A DNA stretch of 64,000 nt from Strigamia acuminata (Eukaryota > Arthropoda > Chilopoda > Geophilomorpha > Linotaeniidae). The stretch covers positions 12,889,060-12,953,059 of the forward strand of contig OX442314.1 of NCBI GenBank assembly GCA_949358305.1, given 5' to 3'. The position numbers were made by a program, and so were the translations under genes. The notes beneath the pieces are model-generated. The model was given only the letters and a program-made list of their open reading frames with translations, did no database searches and had not been told where the DNA came from. How positions within the stretch are numbered: position 1 is the stretch's first letter; every line of letters begins with the position of its first letter. Positions 28,001-42,995 of this stretch are shown piece by piece.

Positions 28001-31000
28001 TCGTCGCAGTAATTGTAGTTTGAGGTAACGTCGTTTCTTCCAATTTACTCGCTTGCGTCATATTCGCGATCGTCCTAATGGCTTTAGCAGTTCCCTCACC
28101 CTTTTTCGCCGCATCAGTTGAACCCAGTTCGTTAAACGCATCCTTGGTGGGCACAGGCAAGTAATTTTCTTTGCTAAAATCGCTTTTATTCTGTATTTTG
28201 GTCACCGTCGGCGTGGTTGAAGGCATTTCAGTCGAAGTAACGTGAACCTCGCTCGTAATTGTGGTATCAGTGACTAAATTAACCTCTCCTCGTCCTTCGG
28301 TAGTATTCAAATCGTTCACTTTTAAATCGTCGGGTAATCCAGTTATGTTGCAGATGGTAACGTTGCAGCACGAATCGATGGGATCAGGAAGTGACACACA
28401 ACCGGAGCCGACCGAAGCCGTTCGTGGACATCTGATAATAAAAACATAAAATTGCAATGAACCAAGAATGCAACCGGGTAAAAATTTCCATATTGCATAC
28501 CTGGGAACACACGAGATGGAACCGTGACCTTGGCACGTACATTTCATGCTACAACCCTCTTGTATAGTATCTAATTTTTGGTACGTTTTATTTTTGTAGT
28601 AACAGCCTTCCAAAGAGTCCAATTTAACTGTAATTAAATGTTTAAATTACTGTATATATTTTTTTTACTTTAAATTCATGTTTTCTACTTTTCTTTGATA
28701 CTTCTTTGACCGAGTGCGAGCCACAGATGGTTATGTTACAACAACTATCGTTCGGATCGGGAATCACGTGACATGTAGGGTCGTTAAGAGACTCTGCAGG
28801 TGGAGCACATCGTGGCTGAAATTTAAACATTGGAAAATGTAAATTTTTTCTCTACATTTTTTTTTTTTATTCTTCTAGAAGATTCTTACTTCGCATTCAA
28901 TTTCGGCATTTAAATTGCACAGACATCGATATTCGCAGCCATCGAAAAAACTTTCTCCGGGTAAATGAGTGCTATTATTAAACGAACATCCAGCACCGAA
29001 CGAAGTGGGAACCCCTGCGAGACCCAAACATACAAGTCAACAAAATGTGAATTCATTCTCAATTTGTTTCTTCACCTGCAATACACCCATGGGTGTAGTC
29101 ATTAGGATTCCCAACCGTTCCTTCATTGCATTGGCAAACAGCTAATCCGCCGATAAATTGACATTTCGCTTGCGGTCCACAAACAACATTCAAACACAGA
29201 TCGGTTTCATTAACTTTTTTTAAAAAAATAAATAAATAAATTAGAAATAAATCTAGTCTATATAAATAAAAATGTAAATGTGTTTTCTGTTCATTATCTA
29301 TAATCTCCGAAAGTTCTTCACCGATTGCTTTGAAATTTGGACACAACGTTGAGTTCGAATTGGGGAATGTTCTTATATACCTGTGATACCTGTGACAGGT
29401 TTTTATACACCTGTAACAGGTTAAAACGTGCTTTTTCCAAACAAACATGGCGGCCGTCGGTTCTAGCGCCATCGTTTGCACGCTTTGCGCCCTATTCAAC
29501 AAAGGATGACTCGAAAACCTGGTATCGCAATTCGGCGAATGTGCGCGAATGAAACCGATCGCCTTAGCCATTGATTCGTGATTTGCACAGGATTTATTTT
29601 CACGGGATTTCTATGGGATTTCCACGAGATTTCCACGGGATTTATTTCCAAGGGATTTATTTATTTCCAAGGGATTTATTTATTTCCACGGGATTTCCAC
29701 AGGATTTTCATGGGATTTATTTCCACTGGATTTATTTATGAGCCACAGCAACGCATGGCCGGGTACAGCTTGTTACTAATATATTTTTAAAAATTACCTG
29801 ATGAAACACTTGCATTGGTGCACACTTTTGCACCGCAAGATGTCGGACAACACACTTGGTCAGAAGCCGGACATTCGGCATCGGTTTTGCAGGTCGACAC
29901 ACAATGATCCGTGTGGGTGTCACCAGGGGCGGGACAGAGAGAAACAGCTTGAGACGGGTCTGTGTGTCAAGCAAACAATTATTTTCCGTTAAAGGAGTTT
30001 TACGACCAACATGATATGCTAACATGATTTAATGAGACACTCTTGACTTTTCACCTGATTCCTCGCAGCGGAGACTCACGCAGCACGAGTCCTTGTCAGG
30101 CACAGGCGTGCAATGAGCGTCGGCAGAAACAGTGTCAGCTCGGTATAATGGCCGAACACATCGCTCGTTACATTCCAGCGTATTGTTCGAACGACACGTG
30201 CATTTCAATTCGCACCCTTCGTTCCATTCGTCATCCACCCTGTACGTCGTATTGTTTTTCAAACAACCGTCTGCAGAATTCGAAAGAGATAAAAATTATT
30301 AATCTGATAAGCAAAAACACATCCGGAACGATGATTTATATTCGCAATAAATGAATTTCCAAACACCCCAGTAGCCGTAATTACATCAACTATTCAACTA
30401 TCACTGTAATGTAGGACAAAAAACGAGAACCCAATCACCTTCACTTAATCCAGTTTGACCGCTTTAGTTTAAAACGGCCTTGGCTTCCGTTACTTTGCAT
30501 AATAATGAACCTTCAAAGGGAGTAGGACTGGTTTGATAAGTTCAGATCAACGGCTTACCTGTCGTAGTCACATTAATGAACTCCGAAGCCGAGGTCAAGT
30601 TATCCTGCTCGTCCAAAATGGCGACTCGCACCTCGTATCGAACGTTCGGGGTCAAGTTCTCGATGGTTTCCATGTTCGTATTATTGACCTAGACATTATA
30701 AACAATGTAGCACTCGCAACAACATCCACTCCTCCAGCTACACCCATCACTTGGTCATTTACCTGCAATTGTATCCTGTTGGCCTCTGATCCTGCCACGC
30801 GCACTTCCAGTACATAACCACGTTCGTAGCTGGGAGGCTTGAAGTCATCCCAAGCAACACTTACGTTGGAAGGTCCTCTACCCGTTACTATCAGGTGGGG
30901 AGCCGAATTCGCCTCTTCTAATATAATATAAACGTATTTTAATTATTTAATGCACGTTTTTGGTTTCGACTCAATTCTGCACGCACTTATCTGCGCACAT

Positions 31001-34000
31001 GCGTATTCTACGCAACAAGCGTCGACTGTGCTCGGTACTTCGGCGCATAAGGGGTCGGTTATGCTGCCGGGAAGATGTTGGCATCTTGCGGAGCAGTTCA
31101 GCACCCCATCTGGATGGCACGTGCACCGACGTTCGCATCCCTCCGTCGTACTTTCGCCCTCGCTGAGCCACGTGCCGTTAACGTCACAAACATCTAAATT
31201 TTACACGGAAAAAGAATATATCATCGAGTGACGTCATAAAGAAGCGGAAAAACAAGTCGCTGGTTTAGCCGTGACCTGTTTTCACGATGAAAACAACAAA
31301 TTTTTAAATCGAGTGTTGCAGTAAAGCCCGCCCATGTTCAGCATCAAGGTCCCATTTCGTATTTCAATAACATTTGTAATTGTTGTTTGTTGTTACGAAA
31401 CGCAATTAAAAATTAGATCATTGTTTTCGAAAGAGTTTTTATTTGTGCTTAATAACCTACTTTTAGTCTGCACGAAAATTATTTCTGAAGTGTCGGAATT
31501 TTCTGCTTCCAAGTGGAAGAAATACGTGGAATTTGGTTCGAGTCCCTCTATAGTTAAAGTGTCGTTTGATGGCACCTGGAAAATGTTTGGAAAAAAAATA
31601 TTGGGAGTAAAAGTGGTAGTAAAAGTAGCTAATTGTACATTTCCACAATATTTTTTTTTTGCATGCACGCAAGAACATGTTATCCACGCACTTCTTTGTC
31701 CAAAAGGCAATATCCTTTTTTAATGTCTAAATACCATAGATAATTGACGCCAATTGCAATGGCACTCGACTATGACACACGTTAAAGTAGCAGACATGTG
31801 TGACCTTGGTGGTAGCCAAACTGGTTTAATAGGAAAAAGCTAAACACCAATTTAAGCGGCCTTCAACTGCAAAAGGGTTAATTATAACGCATAAATTTAT
31901 TAGGGTGTCTTTTTCTAACTGCAATGATTTTGTTACACTTTTGCCAATGGGTGAACCGGTGAACGCCATTTTTCCGTCTTTTGTTTGTGGATTATATATA
32001 CAAAAACAATTCTATTACCATGAAAATGAGTGCGTGTGGATTCTAAAACCACTTTTAGCTTCAGCAATAGGAAATTGTGAATAATCAAAAAGAAAAATCT
32101 CATAAATAGCTATTCATTTGAAAATCGTACCTGTTTTCGAGCCCAATTGTCTCGAAGATGAAGATCTCGTCCGTATAAAAGCGCAACCCAATTCCCATGA
32201 TGCCATTGAATTACTGTGGAATTGTACGTAGTGTTTACCGATTTCAATTTCGAAATTCCTACAACAAAACAATCATTTTTAAAAATATTATTAGGCAGAT
32301 TAAATAGATTGGATAAAATATTGACACTAAAGATGCTATTCTAAATTCTTTATGCAACGCCCAAGGTAAAGAGTCTAATGACCGAGAGCCAGAACGCTAC
32401 AAGTTCCTTGATGTAAATAAAAGAAGAAAAAAAAAAAACACCTTCCAGCCCACCCCTTAACACTCTCCTGCTGTGCACCTGACAAAAGTGCACGCGAGTT
32501 TCCCATTATAGCATCACCACCTCCCACCCCCGCAGACTCAAGAAGGCAGCTGACCTTGGAGGAAAAAAGAATCTATTGTACGTTGATATTGAATAGGTAA
32601 ATTGCATACATACATGCACTTTGATTAAAATTCATATATACAAAAATGTGCATTCAAACTACTGTGATATAATATCTCATCGCGGCCTCGTATGACCCGA
32701 GTTGTTGTTGCAGGTGCGGCTCTTAACTAGTAAACTAGTTAAAAATCAAGTTCCGGATTTGCTTGCACATTTTTTTTTCTTATACAATATTTTTTTTATT
32801 CTTCTCTTTCGAGCGAAAAAAGAGGAATTTTCGTGCAATTCTTTTGAAGACGTGCCGCCATTAGGCCTATTCTTTTTTCTTACGAAATACGTTGCAGGTT
32901 ATTACACCTATAAAGAAGCACGACGAAGTGCAATCAAGGAAAAATCTGCTCTGGCATCAGCTTTTTCTGCCCGTATGGAGTCAATAATCTCAAGCAGCAT
33001 TCTGAACGTCACTATACTTGATTGAATGCGAGGGTATAACCCTAAGGTGTACACACACACGCCATTAAGAGAGGGGGCTTTTAGGAAATCGGGTTTTCCC
33101 CCTCCAGATCACTCGGAGTTAGATTCACCCACATTTTCTTCAGACCAACTTCACACTTCTTTTATTCCACCTGCCATGTTTCTCTTTGTCCGTAATCAGA
33201 AAGCGTTTACGTCTGAAACATTAACCTTGACTGCGGAGAGATTTTTTGTTTTAATTCTCCATTTTTATTTATTTTTTTATTTTTTTCTAAAATTGTATTT
33301 TCTATTTTTTTTTGTCCAATCTTTCAACACCATCCATGGAATGTAGTTTATAGCTTTAAAATTCGGTCTCTTCGTCCTGGCAATTCAAAAGCAGCCGGAT
33401 ACCGAATAAAAAGTCAAAATGGGTTTTGACACCAAAAAATGTCGTCGATGCATTAATTCAGAGTTCGTTCCGATTTAATATATGATTAATCAAACTAATG
33501 GAACGGAATGGAATCGGAAATAAATTCTCCAAAGGTGTGGTTGCGTGAAATATAAATCACGACTCGAAAAAGTATTTCTTAAATATTTAAATAGTCCTAA
33601 AAAAATCAAAGATTGCAGCTGCAGTTCGTCAACAAACATGTCCGCACACGCAGGCGCTGCTGCCCTTATTTGTTGATTAGGGTCATTTATTCGCGGCCTT
33701 TAAATCTGAATCTAATTGCTCCCAAACGTCCAGGTTAACGCAGAAACACTTCAAACCCCTATGGCTTGTCGTCCGCCATTACTTCCTGGCACAAGCCATT
33801 CAGCTACTGCAACCCCCGCTGACTGCGCGCCTGCACTAAACGAATTGAAGTGTGAATTAGAGATGAGACCTCAATAAAATAAATTAAATTTTCACCTCAA
33901 CCTAAATTCATGCAAGGTGTTCTGGAAATGGAACTCCTACCACGCATTCATCTGCTCCGAATACATCTTTAGGAATTTACGCGCAATTGTTTGCAAACTA

Positions 34001-35548
34001 TTCTAGATTCACAACAAAGAGTTAAAATTGTGCTGTTCCGTGTCAAAAAGTTACGAATCTCTTGTTTATTTGTTAAAGAAGGGAATAGGGTCAGTAGAAT
34101 GATCAAACTCGAACGTTTCGTTGTGGATTTACGTCTGCTGCATCTCCCACTTGACCGATCGAATTGCCTTACGGGGAAAAGGCGTGGTGGCCAGACTGGA
34201 CACGAATAAGGAATTCGATTATTATTAGCAAAAAAAAAAGTTGTATTAATTGGCCGTAAACGTTGGAATGCCACTTTAGATTTGCTAATTAAATTTCTAG
34301 GTCGGTTTATGGTTATAATCCCGTTTTCCTTTCTGTTTCATCGTTTTTCCTTGGGAAATTCACCGCAACTTTATTCGTTTTAAGCCTTTTCGTTTCACAC
34401 AAAAGACGGAATTGGATTCATCTCGCGGATATTTGCAATTTAAAATCCACCGACGGTTATTATTAGGCGACAATAAACTCTTTAACTCGTTGCCACCTCC
34501 GAATTTCGAAGAACGGATTGGTTAATGAAATTCATAATAAAACGGTAAGTGTTTTTCTTTGTCGTTGTGTTCGTGACACCGGATGCACACACTCCCCACG
34601 GCTCTTCTGAATGCATCAGTCTTTCAGGTGTGCATATACATGAGAGCAGAAAAGAATTGATAATACATATTTACGATCGAAAGGGGACGATGGAATGAAG
34701 ACGGGCATTCAAGGGCCCCGAGGAAAATGACCTACTCAAAGACGTCGAGGAGCCAGAGGAACAAGGCCAAAAGACAAATTTAAAATTTAAAGTGGAAATT
34801 AAAAATAAATAAATAAGAAAAAACGGGGGGAAGAAAAAATAATTGTTTTTGTTATTTTATGCAAGCTTCTAAGTACGAAATAAATAAAGAAAAATCAATT
34901 ATGACTCAGAACCAATTTGTGATTCATTAGAAGCCATCGGCCTTTGCCGCCTTTGTTTTTTTTTTACATTTAAAAAAATCCTTTCAAATGCAAATCACCC
35001 GACGTGAAAATTTATCATTTTCGAGTTCACGTCCTCAAGATGACCATCAAAATAACTAAACAGTCGCACGAATAACGTGCAATACATTATTTTCCGGTCT
35101 AAATCCGCGCATCCCCAACGATTATGCATCGCATCTTGGAGGTCTTCAACCCTTTCGTTGCCCCTTTGGCTGAACGTGCAACAGGTGCACGTAAGAAACT
35201 CATTGCAATAATTATTCCATGTAAATGTAAATCCAAAGCCACATTAAACATTTCGCTAAAAAAAAAATTAATCCATAAACAAAACTCACCTTGACAAGTT
35301 GCGTTTTTGTCGCAGATTAATTTCAACTCGCTGTCACAAAGCAGAGAAACATAGTCACATGTCTCACCTGTCTGGCGCGAGCAGACGGGGCAGCAAAGGC
35401 AATCAGTTCTAAAAGATACCCGGCCAGCTGGACATGCCAAGCCCGCCGTGTTGGTGCAACAAGGGCACGCGGAGTCGTCTTGGAGATGCACAAAGTCGAG
35501 GAATAAAAGCGTCGTAGAAATCACCAACCACAAAAACAGTGGGGTCAT
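24794..35548 (-). CDS. Multidomain VWC/fibronectin-III type I membrane receptor, 22 exons
   Basis: Exons: 35548-35290, 32258-32131, 31575-31461, 31193-30987, 30917-30763, 30688-30559, 30270-30055, 29959-29798, 29213-29076, 29014-28890, 28815-28689, 28627-28501, 28431-27752, 27684-27205, 27135-27067, 26999-26829, 26769-26527, 26455-26135, 26022-25681, 25615-25405, 25214-25108, 25026-24794. All phases match; 4746 nt, 1581 aa. Approximate order: signal peptide 1-22; IGFBP-like Cys-rich 27-86; FN3 87-167; VWC 168-236; FN3 237-331; VWC 332-403; WAP 404-457; EGF-like 458-503; VWC 504-665; Ser/Thr-rich 665-856; two VWC 857-1016; linker; VWC-like 1097-1177; three FN3 1178-1504; TM about 1529-1553; NPTY tail. 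Likely extracellular ligand or matrix binding. It resembles arthropod proteins called 'putative epidermal cell surface receptor', but I recognise the layout rather than the gene, so no symbol. Confidence 0.85.
27752..28431 (-). CDS. Receptor exon with Ser/Thr-rich mucin-like spacer
   Basis: The first part closes a VWC module (GCVSLPDPIDSCCNVTIC). About 190 residues rich in Thr, Ser, Glu and Lys follow, with no Cys, and they look like an extended O-glycosylated spacer. The exon is the longest in the gene (680 nt) and keeps frame with both neighbours. Confidence 0.75.
29076..29213 (-). CDS. Receptor exon encoding an EGF-like module
   Basis: The Cys pattern CLNVVC ... CQFIGGLAVCQC ... GC is typical of an EGF-like repeat. 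The exon is phase 1 at both ends. Its acceptor is unusual: an A-run precedes AG, and T-rich sequence from the adjoining repeat provides the pyrimidine tract. Confidence 0.7.
29225..29785. mobile_element. Dispersed element in a receptor intron, Helitron-like
   Basis: The sequence has a 'tatataaataaaaatg' start, a 'cgattgctttgaaatttggacac'-type block and a 'ggccgggtaca' end. I associate such words with non-autonomous Helitron-like repeats of arthropods. It includes a tandem stretch at about 29590-29745 of 'gggatttatttcca' words. It fills most of the intron between the EGF and WAP exons. Class assignment is from memory of sequence style and is weak. Confidence 0.45.
29798..29959 (-). CDS. Receptor exon encoding a WAP-type four-disulphide module
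   Basis: The Cys spacing in CKTDAECPASDQVCCPTSC is the core of a whey-acidic-protein fold. The exon is phase 1 on both sides, so it can be shuffled or skipped as a unit. It lies directly before the EGF-like exon in the transcript, with a mobile element in the intron between them. Confidence 0.75.
32259..35289 (-). other. First receptor intron
   Basis: This 3-kb intron shows no exon with VWC or FN3 signature. The frames seen are low complexity. A pyrimidine-rich block near 32700-33340 has no recognisable product. Confidence 0.55.
35290..35548 (-). CDS. Receptor first exon: signal peptide and IGFBP-like module
   Basis: It starts with MTPLFLWLVISTTLLFLDFV, a clear hydrophobic leader, and then a Cys-dense stretch. 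This contains CPCC, CLCCPVC and a GETCDY motif, as in IGFBP N-terminal modules. The donor GTGAGT follows a phase-1 break. The first base G joins GA of the exon at 32258 to give Gly, so a direct splice across 3 kb keeps the frame. Confidence 0.8.
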
Positions 35549-35633
35549 GATTGGCGCGCGTTGTCAATTGCTGCTGCCTGCATTAGCTACACGCTCCTTC
35601 AGCGAAATGAGGGGAGCAGCGAGCACAAGCCAC

Positions 35634-35641
35634 TGACGTCA
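35634..35641. promoter_or_regulatory. CRE-like palindrome upstream of the receptor gene
   Basis: TGACGTCA, the full palindromic CREB/ATF site, lies 86 bases upstream of the receptor start codon in a GC-richer segment. An exact 8-mer can occur by chance, but the position is typical of a promoter. Confidence 0.4.
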
Positions 35642-35648
35642 CGGACAG

Positions 35649-36736
35649 GTTCCGTGAAGAGAAGCCCGAGGGGTTGCCTTTACACCTGGTAAGGGAGGTA
35701 GTCCACAGCGAAGTAGGTTGAACGTATTTGCAATTGCTGTCCAATAGGCGGGAAGGTTTTTCTACTGCGCCTTAATGCTCGTTTGGTAATTGTAATCTTT
35801 CCGTAACGTAAATGTTATAATTACGGCAGATGAGCGGATGATGTAGTGGAGGAAACTTGCACTTTGCACAATGTTGGGAAAAATTCGCTTCGGCTAATCT
35901 ATACATGGAAATGATGAAGCAGAATTTTTTCGAAGTGAATATTTTCTACTTTCTATTTTTTTTTTCTTGTTGTTTCTTTAAATGTTAAAGTGTATTGAGT
36001 CATCGAGTATTGTATTGAAACATTCCTTGTTTTTTTTTTGGTTTTGTAAATTATTTTCCCTGGGAAATCCATGTGGAGACTTTCTTTGGTGGAAAAGGGT
36101 AACGCCTGTGAATTTTATTTTTTTTAATTTTTTTTTTTTATTAAAAACTTTTGGTGTGTCTAGTCTGTTCAGTTCGACAGTCTAATGAAACACGAAATGA
36201 TGTGGTCTTGGAATAAATAAAAAATAAGAAAGAGTTATGTCATTAATGAGAACATCGCCTATAGCATATTCAAGTTGTGTAATGACAGGGTTGTCGTTGG
36301 AAAAATAACAAGTTCAACCGTCATTTGCTTTTTTGACTGCGAATTGCGAAACGTCTTGTCGAGATGTTTATTAAATTTTTTTTGGTATTTATCATTATTA
36401 ACATTCATTTTTTTAAATTTCGTAGCAAAATAAATTGTTTTATTTTATCGGGATTAAATCAATTTCGAATTATCAAACGGTTTCAAAACGGGAAAATAAT
36501 TCCAAGCTGATTCATAATTTCATAAACAAAACCTGTCGCATTAATGAGGGCAAATGAAATGTCAAGTGAAAGTCACAACCCTACTAAACCAATCATTTAT
36601 AATTCATGAGTGGGAACAGAATGAACGGTTGATCTGCGGAGGACGAAAGGCGGCATTTTTAGCAAGTTTGTTCGAACTCAAAATGCTAATTGCAACCTTG
36701 ACTACTATCGCATAAATTAATAAACCATGAATGATT
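35649..36736. other. Intergenic region between receptor and NO66
   Basis: This is AT-rich sequence with T-runs. No supported gene, RNA or repeat unit was recognised. Confidence 0.5.
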
Positions 36737-36742
36737 TTTATT
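36737..36742 (-). terminator. Candidate polyadenylation signal of NO66
   Basis: AATAAA on the minus strand, about 85 bases after the NO66 stop codon. Confidence 0.4.
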
Positions 36743-36825
36743 GAGAAAACGTAACAGCCATACTGAAACAAACATTCCACACATTTAAAAATTAACACGG
36801 CATAATTTTATCGATGAAAATCTTC

Positions 36826-39361
<2,536 letters not shown>

Positions 39362-39656
39362 CGCGATAAATTCAAATTTTTAAATTGCTGTAGTCCGAAG
39401 TTCCGTAACCGCCAAACCCGGTTTTTGTTTGTTTTCGTATCAAACCAAAATTAATCAAATAAAAAATATGATGAGAGTTCTGTAAAAATAAAATATATAA
39501 GTTTCATTTCGAAGAAATTTAACTTATTACTAATTATAATTGATAAAATTTCTCTCACGAATCATAAAATGTCCACCATCGTTATTCAAGTTTTGAGCGC
39601 AGTGCATTATGGACGTACTAGCGACAGCACAATGCTCAAGGCCATAACCGTAAAAG

Positions 39657-40649
39657 CATAGAGTAAAGATGGAAAGAGTCGGCACTCTCCCCTTTTCGGA
39701 GCAATCAGGCCACGCCTCCAATCGACACTAGCGCTCGTAGTGGTGGGTTAGCTAGGATTGTGCCTCACAGCACTAGGTCAACGTGCAATTATTACAATTC
39801 TTGCAATTATTGGCCAAATTGAAATAATTGGACAATGACATCTATAAAGAGCAATAGACATTATTGCAGTGCCTATAACTCATCAATTTTGGAATCAAAA
39901 ATCATTAATTTTGACCAATTTGAATTGAAAATCATTAATTTTGACAAATGTGGATTGAAAATAATCAGTTTTTGATTAGAATTGAGCAAAATTCAGCAGC
40001 CTTTGACCAATTTTGATAAAAATTTATCAGCTTTTGACCAATTTGGGCCAAAATTCATCATTTTATGAACAATTTGGTTCAAAATCCATTATTTTATTAC
40101 TAATTTGGTCCAATATTTATTATTTTATTATTAATTTGGTCCAATATTCATTATTTTATTATTAATTTGGTCCAATATTCATCATTTTGTGACCAAAACA
40201 ACCAAAAGAAATTCATCAGACTTCACTACATTTTTTACCAAAATAAAGCCAAATCACTTTGCTTGGATTCTGTTGTTGTACCTCTTTTAATTAAACATTA
40301 CTCACTACCTATTTTAACCTATTCAAACTAATTTAACTACATGTGTCAACAGATGACATTAAAACTTGAGCTTATTATATTCATCTCTCAATGTATTTCT
40401 GTTCTGGAATGAAATAAAAATTTTGTTTTTAATAAATATATTAATAATAATATAAAATCTTAATTTATCTAATGAATATTTGGACATTTACGGCTCAAAT
40501 ACATTGCTAGCTAGTAGCTGAGCCACACGATCAGCTAACCAACCACGCGAGGGCGCCACCGTCGATATGACGTTTCTGACGCAACAATGATTGCACTAAC
40601 TTCAAAGCTTCCGACAGAGAGTGCCAGCTCTTTCCATCTTTACTCTATG
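39657..40649. mobile_element. 993-bp terminal-inverted-repeat element in unit A
   Basis: The ends begin CATAGAGTAAAGATGGAAAG on both strands, about 33 bp with two mismatches; looser inverted similarity extends inward past 100 bp. It is flanked by the 7-bp duplication GTAAAAG (39650-39656 and 40650-40656). Unit B lacks the element near 53231. Internally it has degenerate repeats of 'aatcattaattttgacc' and no coding frame. It is a non-autonomous DNA element of undetermined family. Confidence 0.75.
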
Positions 40650-41741
40650 GTAAAAGTAAGCTGGAATCTGCATGACGTAGTGTAGCTCGTAAAAATGAAA
40701 ATAAACATAAAACAAAAAATAAGTATTTACATTTTCTTATAATTTTGTTTGTTGCAAACTACGAGACTATTAAATTTTATTCTTTAAAAAAATGTAATTT
40801 AACTTAAAAGTAAAGACTGGAACAAGAACCCGGAACAACTACTTTTTCTGTGATACTTGTAAAGGTGTATGACGCGATATAAATGTCTTTTCGCGTTCAC
40901 AACTGAACTAGAATCCGATTTTTCTGGTACAGTTTTATGTCTACTTTCCAACTAATGTTAATTGCAGGTTAAATGTAGTTCCAAGGGAGAAAAAACTAAA
41001 TTACAGCGAAAGTTACGCTAATCGGAACGCCACCTGGCGAATCCCGTATAATGGAGGCCAAAATGTTCGGCCCAATACGTTTTTTCATGTTTTCGATATT
41101 AAAAAGAGGTCGAAAAATTCTGAATCCAGGCTCATTCGATTGGAAATTGCATTCTGCACGAGCCTCTATGTTTTTGTTTTTGGTTTGATCAAGAAAAAGA
41201 TTTGTTTCGGGCGATCGAAGCCGGCGACCGCATGGCAAATTCAGTGGGAAATTTAAAAATGTGCATTGCATTGCAGTGAAGCCAGCAGGGATACAGCTTA
41301 AAAGCCTTTTTTTTTAAAAAATCATAGTTTGTTTTATTTACTAGTTTTTGGTGAACTCAACTGGAGTGTCCACTGACCAGTCGATACTCCAACATTGATC
41401 CGTCATCTAGAAAACCTTGTTTAAAATAATAATTAGATTTGTGACATCACAATTCGCGTTTTCATAATTTGATGAATCATATTTTATCGAATAAGAGTCG
41501 CCCTCGAATTGTAGCCGCGGCTGAGACACCAAGAATACCGTATTTTTCCAAAAGTACGGTGAAATTATCTATGGAACTTCTTTTTATAGCAACTAGTAAA
41601 CTCATCCATACATGTGGTCATCTGGTCAAGTGTTTGATTGGTCCAAGGACCCCCTTTTCATCTTTGCACACGGTGCATGGATTTATGGGGGGCCGAAGGT
41701 CTCAATATTAGTACCTATGCTATGACATGCCATCTGGGAAT

Positions 41742-42095
41742 GACATGCCAACTCTTCATGCCATCTCGGCATGACATGCCAACTCTTCATGCCATCTCGG
41801 CATGACATGCCAACTCTTCATGCCATCTCGGCATGACATGCCAACTCTTCATGCCAACTCTTCATGCCAACTCTTCATGCCAACTCTTCATGCCAACTCT
41901 TCATGCCAACTCTTCATGCCAACTCTTCATGCCAACTCTTCATGCCAACTCTTCATGCCAACTCTTTATGCCAACTCTTTATGCCAACTCTTTATGCTAA
42001 CTCTTTATGCTAACTCTATATGCTAACTCTTTATGCTAACTTTTTATGCCAACTCTTTATGCCAACTCTTCATGCCAACTCTTCATGCCAACTTT
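41742..42095. repeat. 13-bp tandem repeat in the left foldback arm
   Basis: The unit CATGCCAACTCTT is repeated more than 20 times with drift (CATG to TATG/TATGC). The first copies alternate with 'catgccatctcgg'. The mirror-image array is at about 43990-44330. Frames through it encode short Cys-Gln-Leu-Phe-type repeats and are not genes. Confidence 0.85.
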
Positions 42096-42644
42096 TAATA
42101 GACCCTGACATTTTCCTAAAAGACTCTATTTATCTTAATTTGCATTTTTTGTTCAGTTTTCACTGTCTACACTTAAAAGTCAAATCCATTTATTCTCATA
42201 CTCTTGTGAAAGTGTTAGAAATAAAATATTTGGATTGACCCCAAATTAAATCCAGTTTTAATTAAACCTTGAAATTTTAAGCAGTTAAATACTTCTCAGA
42301 TACTCGTTTCTTCAACCCCACTTCTTTGATTTTTTTTTGTCTGAGAAATGACCCATTTGAGAAGTGATTGTCTGAGAAATAACCCCTTAAATTTAAAATT
42401 TTTCCGGATTTTCGAAGAAATGAAGGATATCCGTTCAATTAACGTTTCTAGTGGAGTTTTTTCCGCTCATTCGTTTGGTGTTTAGTTTTTAACAATCCAA
42501 GCTTTTGTTCTCGAGATACTTGCAATTTTAATCAATTATTGTCCGAATTCGCCAAGTTTAATTGCACTAGTCACTCTTGAATTTTGTGGTACTTTTTGAA
42601 CCTCTTCAATAGTACTTTTATGGATTTCTTCAGATGCACCAGTA

Positions 42645-42800
42645 TGAGATTTTGCTTGATCTTGTGAGATTTTGTAAGATTGTGCTTGATTTTGTGAGAT
42701 TTTGTAAGATTGTGCTTGATTTTGTGAGATTTTGTAAGATTGTGCTTGATTTTGTGAGATTTTGTAAGATTGTGCTTGATTTTGTGAGATTTTGCTACAT
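42645..42800. repeat. 30-bp tandem repeat in the foldback centre
   Basis: Four to five copies of a 30-bp unit containing 'tgcttgattttgtgagattt'. One minus-strand frame stays open because the period is a multiple of three, giving KSHKIKHNLT repeats. I see no sign of a real protein. Confidence 0.75.
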
Positions 42801-42995
42801 TTTTTAAGATTTTGCTGAAGTACAGTCGTATGGTACTAAAAAGTGTTACAGGTACTGTACCAGTCCCACAAATTGCGGTATTTTTTGAAAAGTACTGTGT
42901 ACCTGTACCGGTACCGGTACTGCTGAAGAAATCCACAAAATTCCCACAAAATCTAAAATTCAAGCTGACTACCGTCTTTACCCGAAAATTACACC

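Noticed and set aside
29059-29571. 170-residue minus-strand frame ending in the EGF module
   Set aside because: Only 29076-29213 fits the receptor splice phases; the upstream part is translated mobile-element sequence.
40996-41271. 91-residue minus-strand frame with an 80-residue partner at 54928-55170
   Set aside because: Conserved only because the duplication units are similar. The third, diverged copy at 53.6-53.85 kb does not keep the frame, and no domain is visible.
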